In this document: piece after piece, positions 50,275 to 59,131 of the stretch | How positions within the stretch are numbered: the stretch's first letter is position 1 | How the letters are laid out: the number at the start of each line of letters is the position of its first letter | Source of the DNA: an uncultured Oscillospiraceae bacterium | GTDB lineage: Bacteria; Bacillota; Clostridia; Oscillospirales; Ruminococcaceae | Assembly (NCBI GenBank): GCA_910579125.1 | Contig: CAJTTH010000006.1 | Location: forward strand, 1 to 64,000 | Length of the DNA: 64,000 nt | Direction of reading: 5' to 3' | Made by a program: the position numbers and the translations under genes | The notes under the pieces: generated by a model | The model's database searches: none | The model's input: the letters and a program-made list of their open reading frames with translations, nothing else | Told to the model about the DNA's origin: nothing

Positions 50275-50365
50275 AGGCAACAAACCGCACCTGCAACAGT
50301 AACGACGGAGCGAGCAAATCGAGGCGGAGGAGTTGCCCGTTGACTAGTTAGCTTTAGCCGTCAGG
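50275..50365 (+). repeat. Diverged copy C of the structured leader repeat
   Basis: Shares CGACGGAGCGAG, GGCGGAGGAGTTGCC and TTGACTAG-like blocks with copies A and B in the same order, and keeps GCAAC/GTTGC pairing. It lies tandemly before copy B in the comEC-recR gap, but has lost the outer stem and the ribosome binding site. Confidence 0.5.
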
Positions 50366-50392
50366 ACAATAAGCGACCAACCGTCGCCGCAG

Positions 50393-50510
50393 CGGCAAAA
50401 GTCGCAAGCAACGGTGACAACGGAGCTGAACGAAGTGAAGTGGAGGAGTTGCCGTTGGCTAGGGCGGCGAAAGCCGCCCGGTGCGAGCTTTTGCTATTTA
50501 AATAAGGAGA
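50393..50510 (+). repeat. Dispersed structured leader repeat, copy B
   Basis: Directly upstream of recR and includes its ribosome binding site AAATAAGGAG. The outer stem GCAAAAGTCGCA with TGCGAGCTTTTGC is the same as in copy A. Inner helices AACGG/CCGTT and GGGCGGC-GAAA-GCCGCCC keep pairing with changed bases relative to copy A. Confidence 0.72.
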
Positions 50511-50514
50511 AAAA

Positions 50515-51111
50515 ATGTCGGAATATGTATCATTGCCGCTTACGCTGGCGGCGGAGCAGTTCGCGAAGCTGCCCGGAATAGGCATTAAGACGGCTCAGCG
50601 GCTGGCTTATTATATGCTCAACCTGCCCGCCGAGGAGGTCGAGGAATTCGCGGAGAATATCGTCAAGGCGCGGCGGAGCGTGCAGCTTTGCAAGTGCTGT
50701 CAGAACTTCACCGAGCGTGAGATATGCGAGTTGTGCGCCGACGACGACCGCGACAGGAGCGTGGTGTGCGTCGTCGAGTCGCCAAAGGACGTTTCGGCTT
50801 TTGAACGGGCGGGCGGCTACGACGGACTTTATCATGTGCTGCACGGACTGCTTTCGCCTATGGACGGCATCGGCGCGGAGGATATAAAGATCAAGGAGCT
50901 TATTGCGAGGCTCGGCGATGTGAAAGAGGTCATTATGGCGACCAATCCCACAGTCGAGGGCGAGGCTACCGCCATGTATATCGGACGGCTGATAAAGCCT
51001 ATGGGCATCAAGGTAACGCGGCTGGCTTACGGACTGCCCGCGGGCTCGGCGCTGGAATTCGCCGACGACGTTACGTTGGTAAAGGCTCTGGAGAACCGCA
51101 ACGAGCTGTAA
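50515..51111 (+). CDS. recR: Recombination protein RecR
   Basis: RecFOR mediator loading RecA at gaps. N-terminal helix-hairpin-helix LPGIGIKTAQRLAYY (about 20-34), zinc finger CKCCQNF ... CELC (about 58-73), and Toprim domain (VVCVVESPKDV, about 83; ATNPTVEGEATA, about 143). 198 aa is standard. The ribosome binding site lies within the structured repeat copy B. Confidence 0.96.
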   Translation: MSEYVSLPLTLAAEQFAKLPGIGIKTAQRLAYYMLNLPAEEVEEFAENIVKARRSVQLCKCCQNFTEREICELCADDDRDRSVVCVVESPKDVSAFERAGGYDGLYHVLHGLLSPMDGIGAEDIKIKELIARLGDVKEVIMATNPTVEGEATAMYIGRLIKPMGIKVTRLAYGLPAGSALEFADDVTLVKALENRNEL

Positions 51112-51122
51112 ACGCGCAAAAA

Positions 51123-51150
51123 AACGCCCTCCGTCGGCAGAGGGCGTTTT
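51123..51150. terminator. Bidirectional terminator between recR and fsa
   Basis: AACGCCCTC pairs with GAGGGCGTT; T run on the plus side and seven A (T on the minus strand) on the other. Confidence 0.85.
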
Positions 51151-51158
51151 GATGTTGT

Positions 51159-51797
51159 TTAAAGACCTTTCCAGTCGTTGAGGAAGCGCTCTATCCCGAT
51201 GTCGGTGAGCGGATGCTTTATCATCTGGCAGATGACCTTATACGGCACGGTCGCGATATCGCAGCCCGCGCGCGCCGCTTCAGTAACGTGAACGGGATTG
51301 CGCACCGACGCGGCGATTATTTCCGTTTCAATGCCCTGAACCGCGAATATATCCGATATCTCGCGGATAAGCTCCATTCCGCACATTCCCACGTCGTCAA
51401 GTCTGCCGAGGAACGGCGATACGTAAGCCGCTCCCGCATTCGCCGCGAGAATAGCCTGCGCCGCCGAGAAAATCAGCGTTACGTTCGTCTTTATGCCCTT
51501 TGCGGAAAGGCGCTTGCAGGCTTTCAGACCCTCCGCGCACATCGGCAGCTTAATGACGATATTCGGGTTGATCTGCGCAAGCGGCAGAGCCTCCTCGACC
51601 ATTTTGTCCGCCTCGAGCGAAATGACCTCCGCCGAGATAGGACCGTCGACGATCTCCGCGATCTCCTTTACGACCTCCTCAAATACGCGGTGCTCCTTTG
51701 CGATGAGCGACGGGTTCGTGGTAACTCCGCAGATAACGCCCAACTCGTTCGCCTCGCGTATCTCGTCAACGTTCGCTGTATCTATAAACAGCTTCAT
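51159..51797 (-). CDS. fsa: Transaldolase / fructose-6-phosphate aldolase family
   Basis: 212-aa short transaldolase with a TIM barrel. MKLFIDTANVDEIREANELG, GVTTNPSLIAKE, and the Schiff-base lysine in VIKLPM (about residue 85) are clear. TNVTLIFSAAQA and SPFLGRLDD complete the family pattern. Either transaldolase or F6P aldolase; the two cannot be told apart safely by eye. AAAGGAA precedes the ATG. Confidence 0.92.
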   Translation of the reverse strand: MKLFIDTANVDEIREANELGVICGVTTNPSLIAKEHRVFEEVVKEIAEIVDGPISAEVISLEADKMVEEALPLAQINPNIVIKLPMCAEGLKACKRLSAKGIKTNVTLIFSAAQAILAANAGAAYVSPFLGRLDDVGMCGMELIREISDIFAVQGIETEIIAASVRNPVHVTEAARAGCDIATVPYKVICQMIKHPLTDIGIERFLNDWKGL

Positions 51798-51951
51798 AAG
51801 ACACTTTCCTTTCGTTTTTCGTTTTTTGCGGAAACGGATATCCGCTCTTTATTTAATAATAGCATATTTCTTTGAAAATTTCAATACAAAATGACGGGAA
51901 ATTTTAATATATCACCAGTTATATCATCGACGGCGCAAGTCCGTTCCCCCC

Positions 51952-51980
51952 TTGACATAAAAATGTATAAGTGTTATAAT
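51952..51980 (+). promoter_or_regulatory. trkA: Sigma-A promoter of trkA
   Basis: TTGACA (51952-51957), 17-bp spacer, TATAAT (51975-51980), 47 bases before the ATG. Confidence 0.9.
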
Positions 51981-52027
51981 ATATAAAAATGAAAAAGCCC
52001 GAACGGGAATTTAAGGAAAAAAAGATT

Positions 52028-53383
52028 ATGAAAATGGTAATAATTGGCAACGGCAAGGCGGGAAGCAGTCTGGCTTCGATGCTTTCGCACGAGGGGCATG
52101 ACGTTACGGTCATCGACATTAACGGTGCGGCTCTGGAGAAAACCCAGAACACAGAGGACGTTATGTGCATAGAGGGCAACGGCATTGACGCGGACGTTCA
52201 GCGCGACGCAGCGGTGAACAAAGCGGGCATCGTCATTGCAACAACGCATTACGACGAGGTGAACCTGCTGTGCTGCCTTATCGCGAAAAAGCTCGGCGCG
52301 AAAAGAACTATCGCCAGAGTGCGCAACCCCGAATACTATAAACAGATAGACTTTATAAGAGAGGACCTCGGGCTTTCAATGGTGATCAATCCCGAGGCAA
52401 TTACCGCCGACGAGATACTTCGCGTTTTGATAACGCCCGCCGCCGCAAAGGTCGAGGTGTTTGAAAAGGGCAAAATGGAGTTGGTGGAGTACAAGATACC
52501 CGAAAACTCCGAAATACTCGATTGCAGTCTGCTCGAGATTTACAAAAAGACGGGCATTAAGCTGCTGATATGCGCGGTTCAGCGCGACTCCGAGATATAC
52601 ATACCCGGAGGTAATTTCGTGCTCCGCTCGGGCGACAGGATAAGCATCGCGGCGACACATAAGGACATCGAGCGCTTTTTCAAGATATGCGGCTCTATCA
52701 AGGATAAAGTAAAGTCGTGTGTTATCGTGGGCGCGGGCAGAATAAGCTACTACCTGACAAGAAGTCTGCTGGGAATGGGTATGCACGTCAAAATAATCGA
52801 GAAGGATCTCGACAAGTGCAAACGGTTCGCGCAGATCTTCCCAAAAGCCTCTGTTATACACGGCGACGGCACCGATCAGGATATGCTCGCCGAGGAGGGC
52901 ATACACGACGTGGACGCGTTCGTCGCGGTCACGGGAATCGACGAGGAAAACATCATTATGTCGCTCTACGCCAAAAACAACTCCAACGCCAAGGTTGTCA
53001 CAAAGATAAACCGCGAAAGCTACGTCGGCTTGACCGGACAGATAGGGCTTGACTGCATAATCTCCCCGAAATACCTCGCCACAAGCTCGGTGCTCACTTA
53101 TGTGCGAAGCCTTGACAACACCGAAAGCAGCATCGAATCCATTTATCACATTGTTGACAACCGCGCGGAGGCGGCAGAGTTCAAGATAACGGAAAAAATA
53201 CCGCAGCTTGTCGGCGTTCCGCTCAAGGAGCTGAAGCTCAAAAAGAACATTCTTATCTGTTCGGTGGTGAGAGGTCGGCAGGTCATTATTCCGGACGGTA
53301 ACACGATCATCGAGGCGGGAGATTCGGTGGTGGTTGTTTCCAAGGAACACCGTTTCTCGGATATACGGGAAATTTTATTGTAA
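52028..53383 (+). CDS. trkA: Trk potassium uptake regulator TrkA
   Basis: Peripheral NAD(H)-binding gating subunit of the TrkH K+ channel. Two RCK_N domains start MKMVIIGNGKAGSSLA (1-16) and KSCVIVGAGRISYYL (about 229-243), each followed by an RCK_C domain (about 140-220 and 370-450). ATG at 52028 is chosen because AAGGA lies 10 bases upstream; an earlier in-frame ATG at 51989 would add 13 residues in front of the Rossmann fold. TrkH follows after a 62-base gap that holds a short hairpin with T run. Confidence 0.93.
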   Translation: MKMVIIGNGKAGSSLASMLSHEGHDVTVIDINGAALEKTQNTEDVMCIEGNGIDADVQRDAAVNKAGIVIATTHYDEVNLLCCLIAKKLGAKRTIARVRNPEYYKQIDFIREDLGLSMVINPEAITADEILRVLITPAAAKVEVFEKGKMELVEYKIPENSEILDCSLLEIYKKTGIKLLICAVQRDSEIYIPGGNFVLRSGDRISIAATHKDIERFFKICGSIKDKVKSCVIVGAGRISYYLTRSLLGMGMHVKIIEKDLDKCKRFAQIFPKASVIHGDGTDQDMLAEEGIHDVDAFVAVTGIDEENIIMSLYAKNNSNAKVVTKINRESYVGLTGQIGLDCIISPKYLATSSVLTYVRSLDNTESSIESIYHIVDNRAEAAEFKITEKIPQLVGVPLKELKLKKNILICSVVRGRQVIIPDGNTIIEAGDSVVVVSKEHRFSDIREILL

Positions 53384-53406
53384 ACGATTGAGGTGAAAAC
53401 GTCCAA

Positions 53407-53427
53407 ACGGCTTCGGCTGTATTTTTT
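53407..53427 (+). terminator. Weak terminator-like hairpin between trkA and trkH
   Basis: ACGGC-TTCG-GCTGT (C(UUCG)G tetraloop, one G-U pair) followed by ATTTTTTG. Five-pair stem, so probably partial termination. Confidence 0.5.
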
Positions 53428-53445
53428 GCGACAATTAAACAAGAA

Positions 53446-54891
53446 ATGAATAAAGTTTTAGTTTTCCATTATTTGTCAAAGATGACGCTTACGGGTTCGG
53501 CGCTGTTTCTTCTGCCCGCAATTGTAAGCCTTTGCTACGGCGAGTTTGAGACCGTGCCCGTTTTTCTGCTTACGGGAGCGGGGCTTGCGGCGCTCTCGCT
53601 GCCCATGACCCTGATAAAGCCCAAAACCAAGGATATGTACACCAAAGAGAGCCTTGTTATAGTCGCCATGCTCTGGATAGTGTTTCCGCTGGCGGGGGCT
53701 ATGCCGTTCTTTATCAGCGGCGAGATACCGCGTTTCGTTGACGCTGTTTTCGAGAGCGTTTCAGGCTTTACGACAACAGGCTCGACGATACTTACCGATG
53801 TGGAGAGCCTGTCGCACGGAATGCTGTTTTGGCGCAGTTTCACGCACTGGATAGGCGGAATGGGCATTCTTGTGTTCGCGTTGGCGGTCTTTCCGTCGTC
53901 CAAGGACTCTATGTATTTAATGAGGGCGGAGTGCCCCGGTCCGCAGGTCGGGAAGTTCGTTCCCAAGGGGAAAAACACTGCGATGTATATGTACGCGATG
54001 TACGGCGCGCTTACCGTTGTGACGGTGATACTGCTGTGCGCTGGCGGAATGCCGCTGTTCGACAGCCTTTGCCACGCAATGGGCACGGCGGGAACGGGCG
54101 GTTTCGGCATTAAAAACGCGGGCGTGGCGTTTTACAATTCGGCGTATATCGACGGCGTTATCACGGTGATGATGATACTGTTCGGCGTGAACTTCAACAT
54201 TTTCTACTTTATGCTGATAAGACGTTTCAAGGACGTCGCCAAGAACCTCGAGCTGCGTGTGTATCTGATTATTTTAGCCGTGTCGACGCTGCTTATCGGC
54301 GCGAATATTTTCCCGATCTACAAATCGGCCGGCGAGAGCTTCCGTTACGCGGTTTTTCAGGTCGCATCGATTATGACTACGACAGGCTTCGCGACGGCGG
54401 ACTATAATCTGTGGCCCGCGTTTTCGCAGATGATACTGGTGCTGCTTATGCTTGTCGGAGCGTGCGCGGGGTCTACGGGCGGCGGATTTAAGGTGCAGCG
54501 GCTTATCATCGTGTTCAAGAATACGGCGAAGTTCTTCAAAAAGCTGCTCCACCCGAAGTCGGTCAATCTGGTCACAAGCGAGGACAAGGCAATGGACTCG
54601 GACACCGTTCACGGCGTGCACTGCTACCTCGGGATATGCCTGTTCCTGATGCTGGGGTCGATGCTGCTGGTGTCGCTCGACAATCAGGATTTCGCGACGT
54701 CTTTCACCTCGGTGGCGGCTTGCTTCAACAACATAGGCCCCGGAATTAACAAGGTCGGTCCTATGGAGAATTTCTCGTTCTTCTCCGATTTCTCAAAATG
54801 CGTTCTGTCGCTGGATATGCTGTTGGGGAGACTGGAGTGTCTGCCGATAATGATGCTTTGCGTTCCCGCCGTGTGGAAGAAGAAATTCTGA
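53446..54891 (+). CDS. trkH: Trk/Ktr-type potassium channel subunit TrkH
   Basis: K+-conducting membrane subunit, 481 aa, ten or more helices. Selectivity-loop-like segments: SGFTTTGSTI (about 110), GTAGTGGFGI (about 218), TTTGFATADY (about 315) and ACFNNIGPGI (about 425), one in each of the four pore repeats. No strong ribosome binding site precedes the ATG. It works with TrkA. Confidence 0.94.
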   Translation: MNKVLVFHYLSKMTLTGSALFLLPAIVSLCYGEFETVPVFLLTGAGLAALSLPMTLIKPKTKDMYTKESLVIVAMLWIVFPLAGAMPFFISGEIPRFVDAVFESVSGFTTTGSTILTDVESLSHGMLFWRSFTHWIGGMGILVFALAVFPSSKDSMYLMRAECPGPQVGKFVPKGKNTAMYMYAMYGALTVVTVILLCAGGMPLFDSLCHAMGTAGTGGFGIKNAGVAFYNSAYIDGVITVMMILFGVNFNIFYFMLIRRFKDVAKNLELRVYLIILAVSTLLIGANIFPIYKSAGESFRYAVFQVASIMTTTGFATADYNLWPAFSQMILVLLMLVGACAGSTGGGFKVQRLIIVFKNTAKFFKKLLHPKSVNLVTSEDKAMDSDTVHGVHCYLGICLFLMLGSMLLVSLDNQDFATSFTSVAACFNNIGPGINKVGPMENFSFFSDFSKCVLSLDMLLGRLECLPIMMLCVPAVWKKKF

Positions 54892-54908
54892 TATGTGAAT
54901 ATTTTATC

Positions 54909-54945
54909 AATTCCCATTCGCTTAACAGTGAATGGGAATTTTCTT
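54909..54945 (+). terminator. Terminator of trkH
   Basis: Perfect 11-bp stem AATTCCCATTC/GAATGGGAATT, then TTTTCTT. Confidence 0.9.
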
Positions 54946-54984
54946 AAAAGTCTAAATTGTCCATATTGAAATCGCTTTTTTTGC

Positions 54985-55014
54985 TTGCGGTGACAGGCAA
55001 TTGTGTTGTATAAT
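54985..55014 (+). promoter_or_regulatory. Promoter of pfp
   Basis: TTGCGG (54985-54990), 18-bp spacer, TATAAT (55009-55014). The -35 is poor. Confidence 0.6.
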
Positions 55015-55057
55015 CAAATTAAAGAAAACGTATACATTTTACAGGGAGGAACTTATT

Positions 55058-56284
55058 ATGGCACTCGGCAATGTAATTGTAGGACAATCAGGCGGTCCCA
55101 CCTCGGTTATTAACTCCAGTCTCGTCGGTGTATTTAAGACCGCTAAAGACGCGGGTTGTCCTCATGTTTACGGAATGAGAAACGGTATCGAGGGATTTTT
55201 ACAAGAGCGTTATGTCGATTTGTCAGATTATATAAGAAACGATTTGGATATCGAGCTGCTTAAGCGCACACCGTCTTCATTTCTGGGAACGTGCCGTTAC
55301 AAGCTCCCCGATTCCTCCAAGGACGAAGCCGTGTACAAAAAAATATTCGAGATACTGAAGAAAATGGATATCAAGCACTTCTTCTATATCGGCGGAAACG
55401 ACTCCATGGACACTATCGACAAGCTGTCGAGATACGCCGAGACAATAAAGAGCGATATCACGTTTATCGGTATCCCCAAGACTATCGACAACGATCTTGC
55501 GATGACCGACCACACTCCCGGATACGGCAGCGCGGCGAAATATATCGCCTCCGCGATGAAGGAGATAATCCGTGACGCGAACACCTATCCCAACGAGTCG
55601 GTAAATATCGTCGAGATAATGGGACGCGACGCGGGCTGGCTGACGTGCGCCGCAACGCTTTCGCGCTCGGAAGACTGCGCGGGTCCCGATATTATTTGCC
55701 TGCCTGAGACAGTTTTCGATTACGATAATTTCATAAATAAAATAAATGAAGCGCTTTCGCGGAAAAAGGTCATCACGATTGCGGTTTCCGAGGGTATCAA
55801 GACCGCCGACGGCAAGTACGTCTGCGAAGCGAATAAGCGCGCGATGAACGAGGACGCGTTCGGACATAAGGCGCTGGGCGGTACTGCGCTCTACCTCGCG
55901 GATTTTATCGGCGCGGAGCTCGGGATAAAGAACAGAGGTATCGTGTTCTCGACACTCCAGAGATGCGCGTCGCATATCGTTTCGCGCCGCGATATTACGG
56001 AGGCGTTCACTGCGGGCGCGGACGGAGTTCAGCTCGCGCTTAACGGCGAAACGGGAAAAATGATAATCTTCGAGAGAATTTCCAACAACCCCTATCAGCT
56101 TAAGACCGCGTCATGCCCCGCTTCTGCGGTAGCAAACGTTGAAAAGCTCGTTCCCAAGGAGTGGATAATCAACGACGGCACTTATGTTTCAAAGGAGTTC
56201 TTTGAGTACGCGCGGCCGCTGATAATCGGTGAGCTGTCGCCGTTTATGGTGGACGGACTGCCGCGGCATCTGTTTATTGACTAA
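55058..56284 (+). CDS. pfp: 6-phosphofructokinase, pyrophosphate-type
   Basis: Phosphorylates fructose-6-phosphate in glycolysis, here probably with PPi rather than ATP. VGQSGGPTSVIN (about 8-19), the phosphate-donor loop IGGNDSMDT (about 110, where ATP enzymes have GGDGS), catalytic GIPKTIDNDL, and MGRDAGW are present. 408 aa and the GGND variant fit the long PPi-dependent group; donor use is an inference from this position. GGGAGGA precedes the ATG at 55058. Monocistronic. Confidence 0.88.
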   Translation: MALGNVIVGQSGGPTSVINSSLVGVFKTAKDAGCPHVYGMRNGIEGFLQERYVDLSDYIRNDLDIELLKRTPSSFLGTCRYKLPDSSKDEAVYKKIFEILKKMDIKHFFYIGGNDSMDTIDKLSRYAETIKSDITFIGIPKTIDNDLAMTDHTPGYGSAAKYIASAMKEIIRDANTYPNESVNIVEIMGRDAGWLTCAATLSRSEDCAGPDIICLPETVFDYDNFINKINEALSRKKVITIAVSEGIKTADGKYVCEANKRAMNEDAFGHKALGGTALYLADFIGAELGIKNRGIVFSTLQRCASHIVSRRDITEAFTAGADGVQLALNGETGKMIIFERISNNPYQLKTASCPASAVANVEKLVPKEWIINDGTYVSKEFFEYARPLIIGELSPFMVDGLPRHLFID

Positions 56285-56324
56285 TTGGATTCCTCCCAAT
56301 TAACAATACTTTTTTCATTGAAGG

Positions 56325-56348
56325 GCTGCGCTTACGGGCGCGGCTTTT
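56325..56348 (+). terminator. Terminator of pfp
   Basis: GCTGCGC pairs with GCGCGGC, then TTTTC. A second, stronger hairpin follows at 56368. Confidence 0.7.
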
Positions 56349-56367
56349 CATTTTCATTTATAATACG

Positions 56368-56401
56368 AACGGGCTGCGGAAATTATCCGCAGCCCGTTTT
56401 T
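56368..56401. terminator. Bidirectional terminator between pfp and gltD
   Basis: 12-bp stem AACGGGCTGCGG (56368-56379) with CCGCAGCCCGTT (56387-56398), then T run on plus. On the minus strand it closes gltD, though its T run there is short (GTTCG). Confidence 0.8.
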
Positions 56402-56418
56402 GAATTTTGAGAACAGTC

Positions 56419-57633
56419 TTATTTTTCCATATATTCCATCATGGCGCGCGCGGTCTTTTTCGCGTCCTCAACCGCGTGTACTACGGTGAGCGGTCCGGTG
56501 ATAACGTCGCCCGCCGCGAACACTCCCTCGCGCGTGGTCATATTGTTTTCGTCGACCATAAGCAGACCCTTTGCCGTACCCGCGAGATGAGCGGTCGAAA
56601 GTATCAGCTTATCCTTGGGACGCTGGCTTACCGCGATAATTACGGAGTCTGCGGGAACCAATTCCTCGCCGTCCTCATAGCCCGCTATCTTCCCCTCCTC
56701 GTTGATTATCGAGGTCTTGAACACGGGACCCTCGGGGGTAATGCGCGTTATCTGTTTGCCGAAAATAAACTCCGCGCCGTCGAGCTTTGCGTAGCTCATT
56801 TCGTGAGAGCTTGCCGAGGCGTGTATTCCGCGCGAGAACAGCATTACGCGCTGCGCTCCGTGGCGGAAAGCCGTCCGAGCAACATCCATAGCGACGTTGC
56901 CCATGCCGATAACGGCGACTGTTTCGCCAAGCTCGTGATGAGCGGGATTTTCAAGATAGGAAATACCGAAGTGGACGTTCGCGAGACATTCGCCCTCGAT
57001 ATTGAGCGTTCTCGGACGCCACGCTCCCGTTCCGATGAAAACCGAGTTGTAGCCGTCGCGGAAGAGATCGTCTATCTTCAGCGCGCCGCCTATCGTCGTA
57101 TTCAGTCTTATCTGAACGCCCAGCTTGTCAAGAAGCTGCTTGTAGCGGTCGATTACGGTGTTCGACAAGCGGAACTCGGGAATGCCGTAGCGCAGCATTC
57201 CGCCGATATCGTTCTTGCGCTCGAAAATGGTAACGCTGTAGCCGTTCTTCGCGAGTATCACTGCGACGGTAATTCCCGCAGGACCCGAGCCGATTACCGC
57301 AACGCGCTTGCCGTTGCTTGGCGCGCATTCGGGACGAATACGGCTGAGATATGCGTCCGAGACAAAGCGCTCGATATCGTAAAACTGCACGGGCGTATCC
57401 TTTTTCCCGAGAACGCAGTGACCCGCGCACTGCGCTTCGTGATTGCAGACGGTGGCGCATACGACGCTCAGCGGATTGTTCTCAAACAGCTCCGCGCCCG
57501 CCTCCATGACCTTGTTGTCCTTAAATTTCTGAATGATTTTCGGGATAGGCGTGTGCACGGGGCAGTACTCCATACACTGCGGCTTTTTGCAGTTAAGGCA
57601 GCGGTTGGCTTCGGTCTCTATTCTTAATGACAT
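56419..57633 (-). CDS. gltD: Glutamate synthase small subunit-like oxidoreductase
   Basis: FAD/NAD(P)H and Fe-S protein, 404 aa. N-terminal cysteine motifs CLNCKKPQCMEYCP (about 12-25) and CATVCNHEAQCAGHC (about 58-72) ligate two [4Fe-4S] clusters; FAD site VIGSGPAG (about 112-119), NAD(P) site VIGMGNVAMD (about 243), and a C-terminal FAD contact FAAGDV. AAGGAG precedes the ATG. No large subunit gltB is nearby, so it may instead serve as a stand-alone electron-transfer or NfnB-like subunit. Confidence 0.88.
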   Translation of the reverse strand: MSLRIETEANRCLNCKKPQCMEYCPVHTPIPKIIQKFKDNKVMEAGAELFENNPLSVVCATVCNHEAQCAGHCVLGKKDTPVQFYDIERFVSDAYLSRIRPECAPSNGKRVAVIGSGPAGITVAVILAKNGYSVTIFERKNDIGGMLRYGIPEFRLSNTVIDRYKQLLDKLGVQIRLNTTIGGALKIDDLFRDGYNSVFIGTGAWRPRTLNIEGECLANVHFGISYLENPAHHELGETVAVIGMGNVAMDVARTAFRHGAQRVMLFSRGIHASASSHEMSYAKLDGAEFIFGKQITRITPEGPVFKTSIINEEGKIAGYEDGEELVPADSVIIAVSQRPKDKLILSTAHLAGTAKGLLMVDENNMTTREGVFAAGDVITGPLTVVHAVEDAKKTARAMMEYMEK

Positions 57634-57721
57634 AGTTCAATTCTCCTTATACAAACGGTATACGATTACATACTGTAAATATAACACATTCCCATAAATT
57701 TGTCAACAGATTTATGTCGAA

Positions 57722-57965
57722 TTAAAAACAAAACCCCGAAAATGGTTTGTTTTTGTCCGTTTTGGAAATAACGGACAAAGGGAGACCGTTTCCGATCTCC
57801 CCTGCTTTTCAATACAGTACCGCCTTGCCGTAAGATGCAATATAAAACCCGCTTCTGGCAGGGTGGGTAAGATCGCCCGACGTTTTCACGCTCCCGCCAA
57901 CCGTAAGCCGAGACTTACGAGAGGTCTGCAATCCGCCGCCGGAGCCGAAATCCCGTTTACAATGT
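57722..57965 (-). ncRNA. Unidentified small structured RNA with own promoter
   Basis: A strong TATAAT lies just upstream and no coding frame is present. Hairpins on the minus strand: CGTAAG-TCTCGG-CTTACG (57904-57921), GCTCC paired with GGAGC across it, CGT-GAAA-ACG, TTGC/GCAA, then GGGAGA/TCTCCC (57780-57800) and GTCCGTT/AACGGAC (57755-57778). A weak T-run hairpin (57722-57748) may terminate it. About 240 nt. The 5' and 3' ends do not pair as a rod, which argues against 6S RNA. It could be a leader of gltD. Confidence 0.5.
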
Positions 57966-57970
57966 GTTGG

Positions 57971-57976
57971 ATTATA
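57971..57976 (-). promoter_or_regulatory. -10 element of the small structured RNA
   Basis: TATAAT on the minus strand. The matching -35 position is weak (CTTACT-like). Confidence 0.5.
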
Positions 57977-58040
57977 GTAGCACACATTCGCGAGTAAGGC
58001 AGTAGTATAAACAACATTATTCTTTCCGAAGCCACTGAAA

Positions 58041-58376
58041 TTATTCGTTTACGCCATCAAACTTCTCCAAATCTTCGATATCCAACTCGGGAAGCTCCGC
58101 GAAACGCTGTAGGAACATCTCGCCCGCCGCGTTGTATTCCGCGTCGTCGTCCACGGTCGCGAGCATCGGCTCTCCGTCCGTTATGATCTCCTTAAGTACG
58201 ACAAATTCCGACGCGCCCTCTTCTTCGTCGTAGTCGGCGGGGATAAGCGCGTAATATACTGCGCCGTTCAGCTCCGCGCGGTCTACAAACTCAAACCGCG
58301 TTATGTTTCCTTCCTCGTCCTCAAGCTCGATAATTCCTTCGTCCTCGTCGAGGAAAGCCTCTTCATTTGCAGCCAT
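58041..58376 (-). CDS. DUF1292 family protein
   Basis: 111-aa very acidic protein; DEGIIELEDEEGNITRFEFVDR near the N-terminus and GEPMLATVDDDAEYNAAGEMF are typical of DUF1292 (YrzB-like). Function unknown. In other Firmicutes it follows alaS-ireB-ruvX; here it is alone with its own promoter (58436-58464). AAAGG precedes the ATG. Confidence 0.88.
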   Translation of the reverse strand: MAANEEAFLDEDEGIIELEDEEGNITRFEFVDRAELNGAVYYALIPADYDEEEGASEFVVLKEIITDGEPMLATVDDDAEYNAAGEMFLQRFAELPELDIEDLEKFDGVNE

Positions 58377-58435
58377 ATCCCGCCGCCTTTCTTTGCGTGA
58401 GATTTTCTTTTAAAAAGAACCACGCTTGTGCTTAT

Positions 58436-58464
58436 ATTTTACACTAACGGCGAGCTGTTGTCAA
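58436..58464 (-). promoter_or_regulatory. Promoter of the DUF1292 gene
   Basis: TTGACA (58459-58464), 17-bp spacer, TAAAAT (58436-58441). Confidence 0.85.
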
Positions 58465-58580
58465 GAGGAAATTTCGGGAAACGCGCGTTTTTCACGTTAT
58501 TTACATAATAATCATTACTTTCAACAAAACAAATAATAAAAATATATACAAAACGCCTATGAGAAATTTAAAAATTTCTA

Positions 58581-58609
58581 TTGACTTTTAACAAAAAATG
58601 TGGTATTAT
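58581..58609 (+). promoter_or_regulatory. Sigma-A promoter of the mini-cistron transcript
   Basis: TTGACT (58581-58586), 17-bp spacer, TATTAT (58604-58609). Confidence 0.85.
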
Positions 58610-58678
58610 TATATCAAGGAAAGAGAGAACCCGAAGACAAGCCGAGAGGTCGGTACGGGGGTCTTCTCTAAATACACC

Positions 58679-58707
58679 GAAAGGAGTTCAGTCCAATGGA
58701 AAGCTGA
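58679..58707 (+). repeat. Module 1 (start 58696, 3-codon frame)
   Basis: GAAAGGAG, hairpin with GTCC, ATG GAA AGC TGA. Confidence 0.6.
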
Positions 58708-58754
58708 GTTTAAGGCAGTAAGGTGAAGGCTTGGTAGAGTCTAGCCGCTACTTT

Positions 58755-58779
58755 GAAAGGAGTTACTCCAATGGCTTGA
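58755..58779 (+). repeat. Module 2 (start 58771, 2-codon frame)
   Basis: GAAAGGAGTTACTCCAATGG; GGAG pairs with CTCC around TTA; ATG GCT TGA. Confidence 0.6.
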
Positions 58780-58832
58780 TGAACTTGCAGAGGGAAAAAA
58801 TTTCAGCTTTAAGCAGAAAGGAAGCGAGTCCG

Positions 58833-58892
58833 ATGGAAACAATTGAAAAACCTTTTGATCTGTCTGCGGAGTCGCAACCCGCCGACCGCTGA
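58833..58892 (+). CDS. Possible 19-aa peptide (module 3)
   Basis: Frame METIEKPFDLSAESQPADR preceded by the module GAAAGGAAGCGAGTCCG. Acidic, no signal. Longest frame of the array. Confidence 0.4.
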   Translation: METIEKPFDLSAESQPADR

Positions 58893-59064
58893 GGTTAAAT
58901 ATATGGCGAAGATTTGCGCGGGATAATCTCCCGAAAACGCAAAAACCGCCGCGACAACGGTGTTTTACCGAATTACAAACCGCAGAGGTTTCAGGCAGTC
59001 CGCAGATATTTTCAACCGCGTTAAGCGTTTACATAGATAAGCCGAATTGAAAGTGGTGATTGCG

Positions 59065-59100
59065 ATGTGCGCTTTAATCGAATGGGACGGAAAATATTAG
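59065..59100 (+). CDS. Possible 11-aa peptide (variant module 4)
   Basis: MCALIEWDGKY preceded by GAAAGTGGTGATTGCG, a variant lacking the GTCC pairing arm. Confidence 0.3.
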   Translation: MCALIEWDGKY

Positions 59101-59131
59101 CTCGCGGAGCTTAACGAAAGGAATGAGTCCG

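Noticed and set aside
57722..57965. 6S RNA (ssrS)
   Set aside because: The 5' and 3' ends do not form the long rod with central bubble expected of 6S RNA; several independent hairpins are seen instead.
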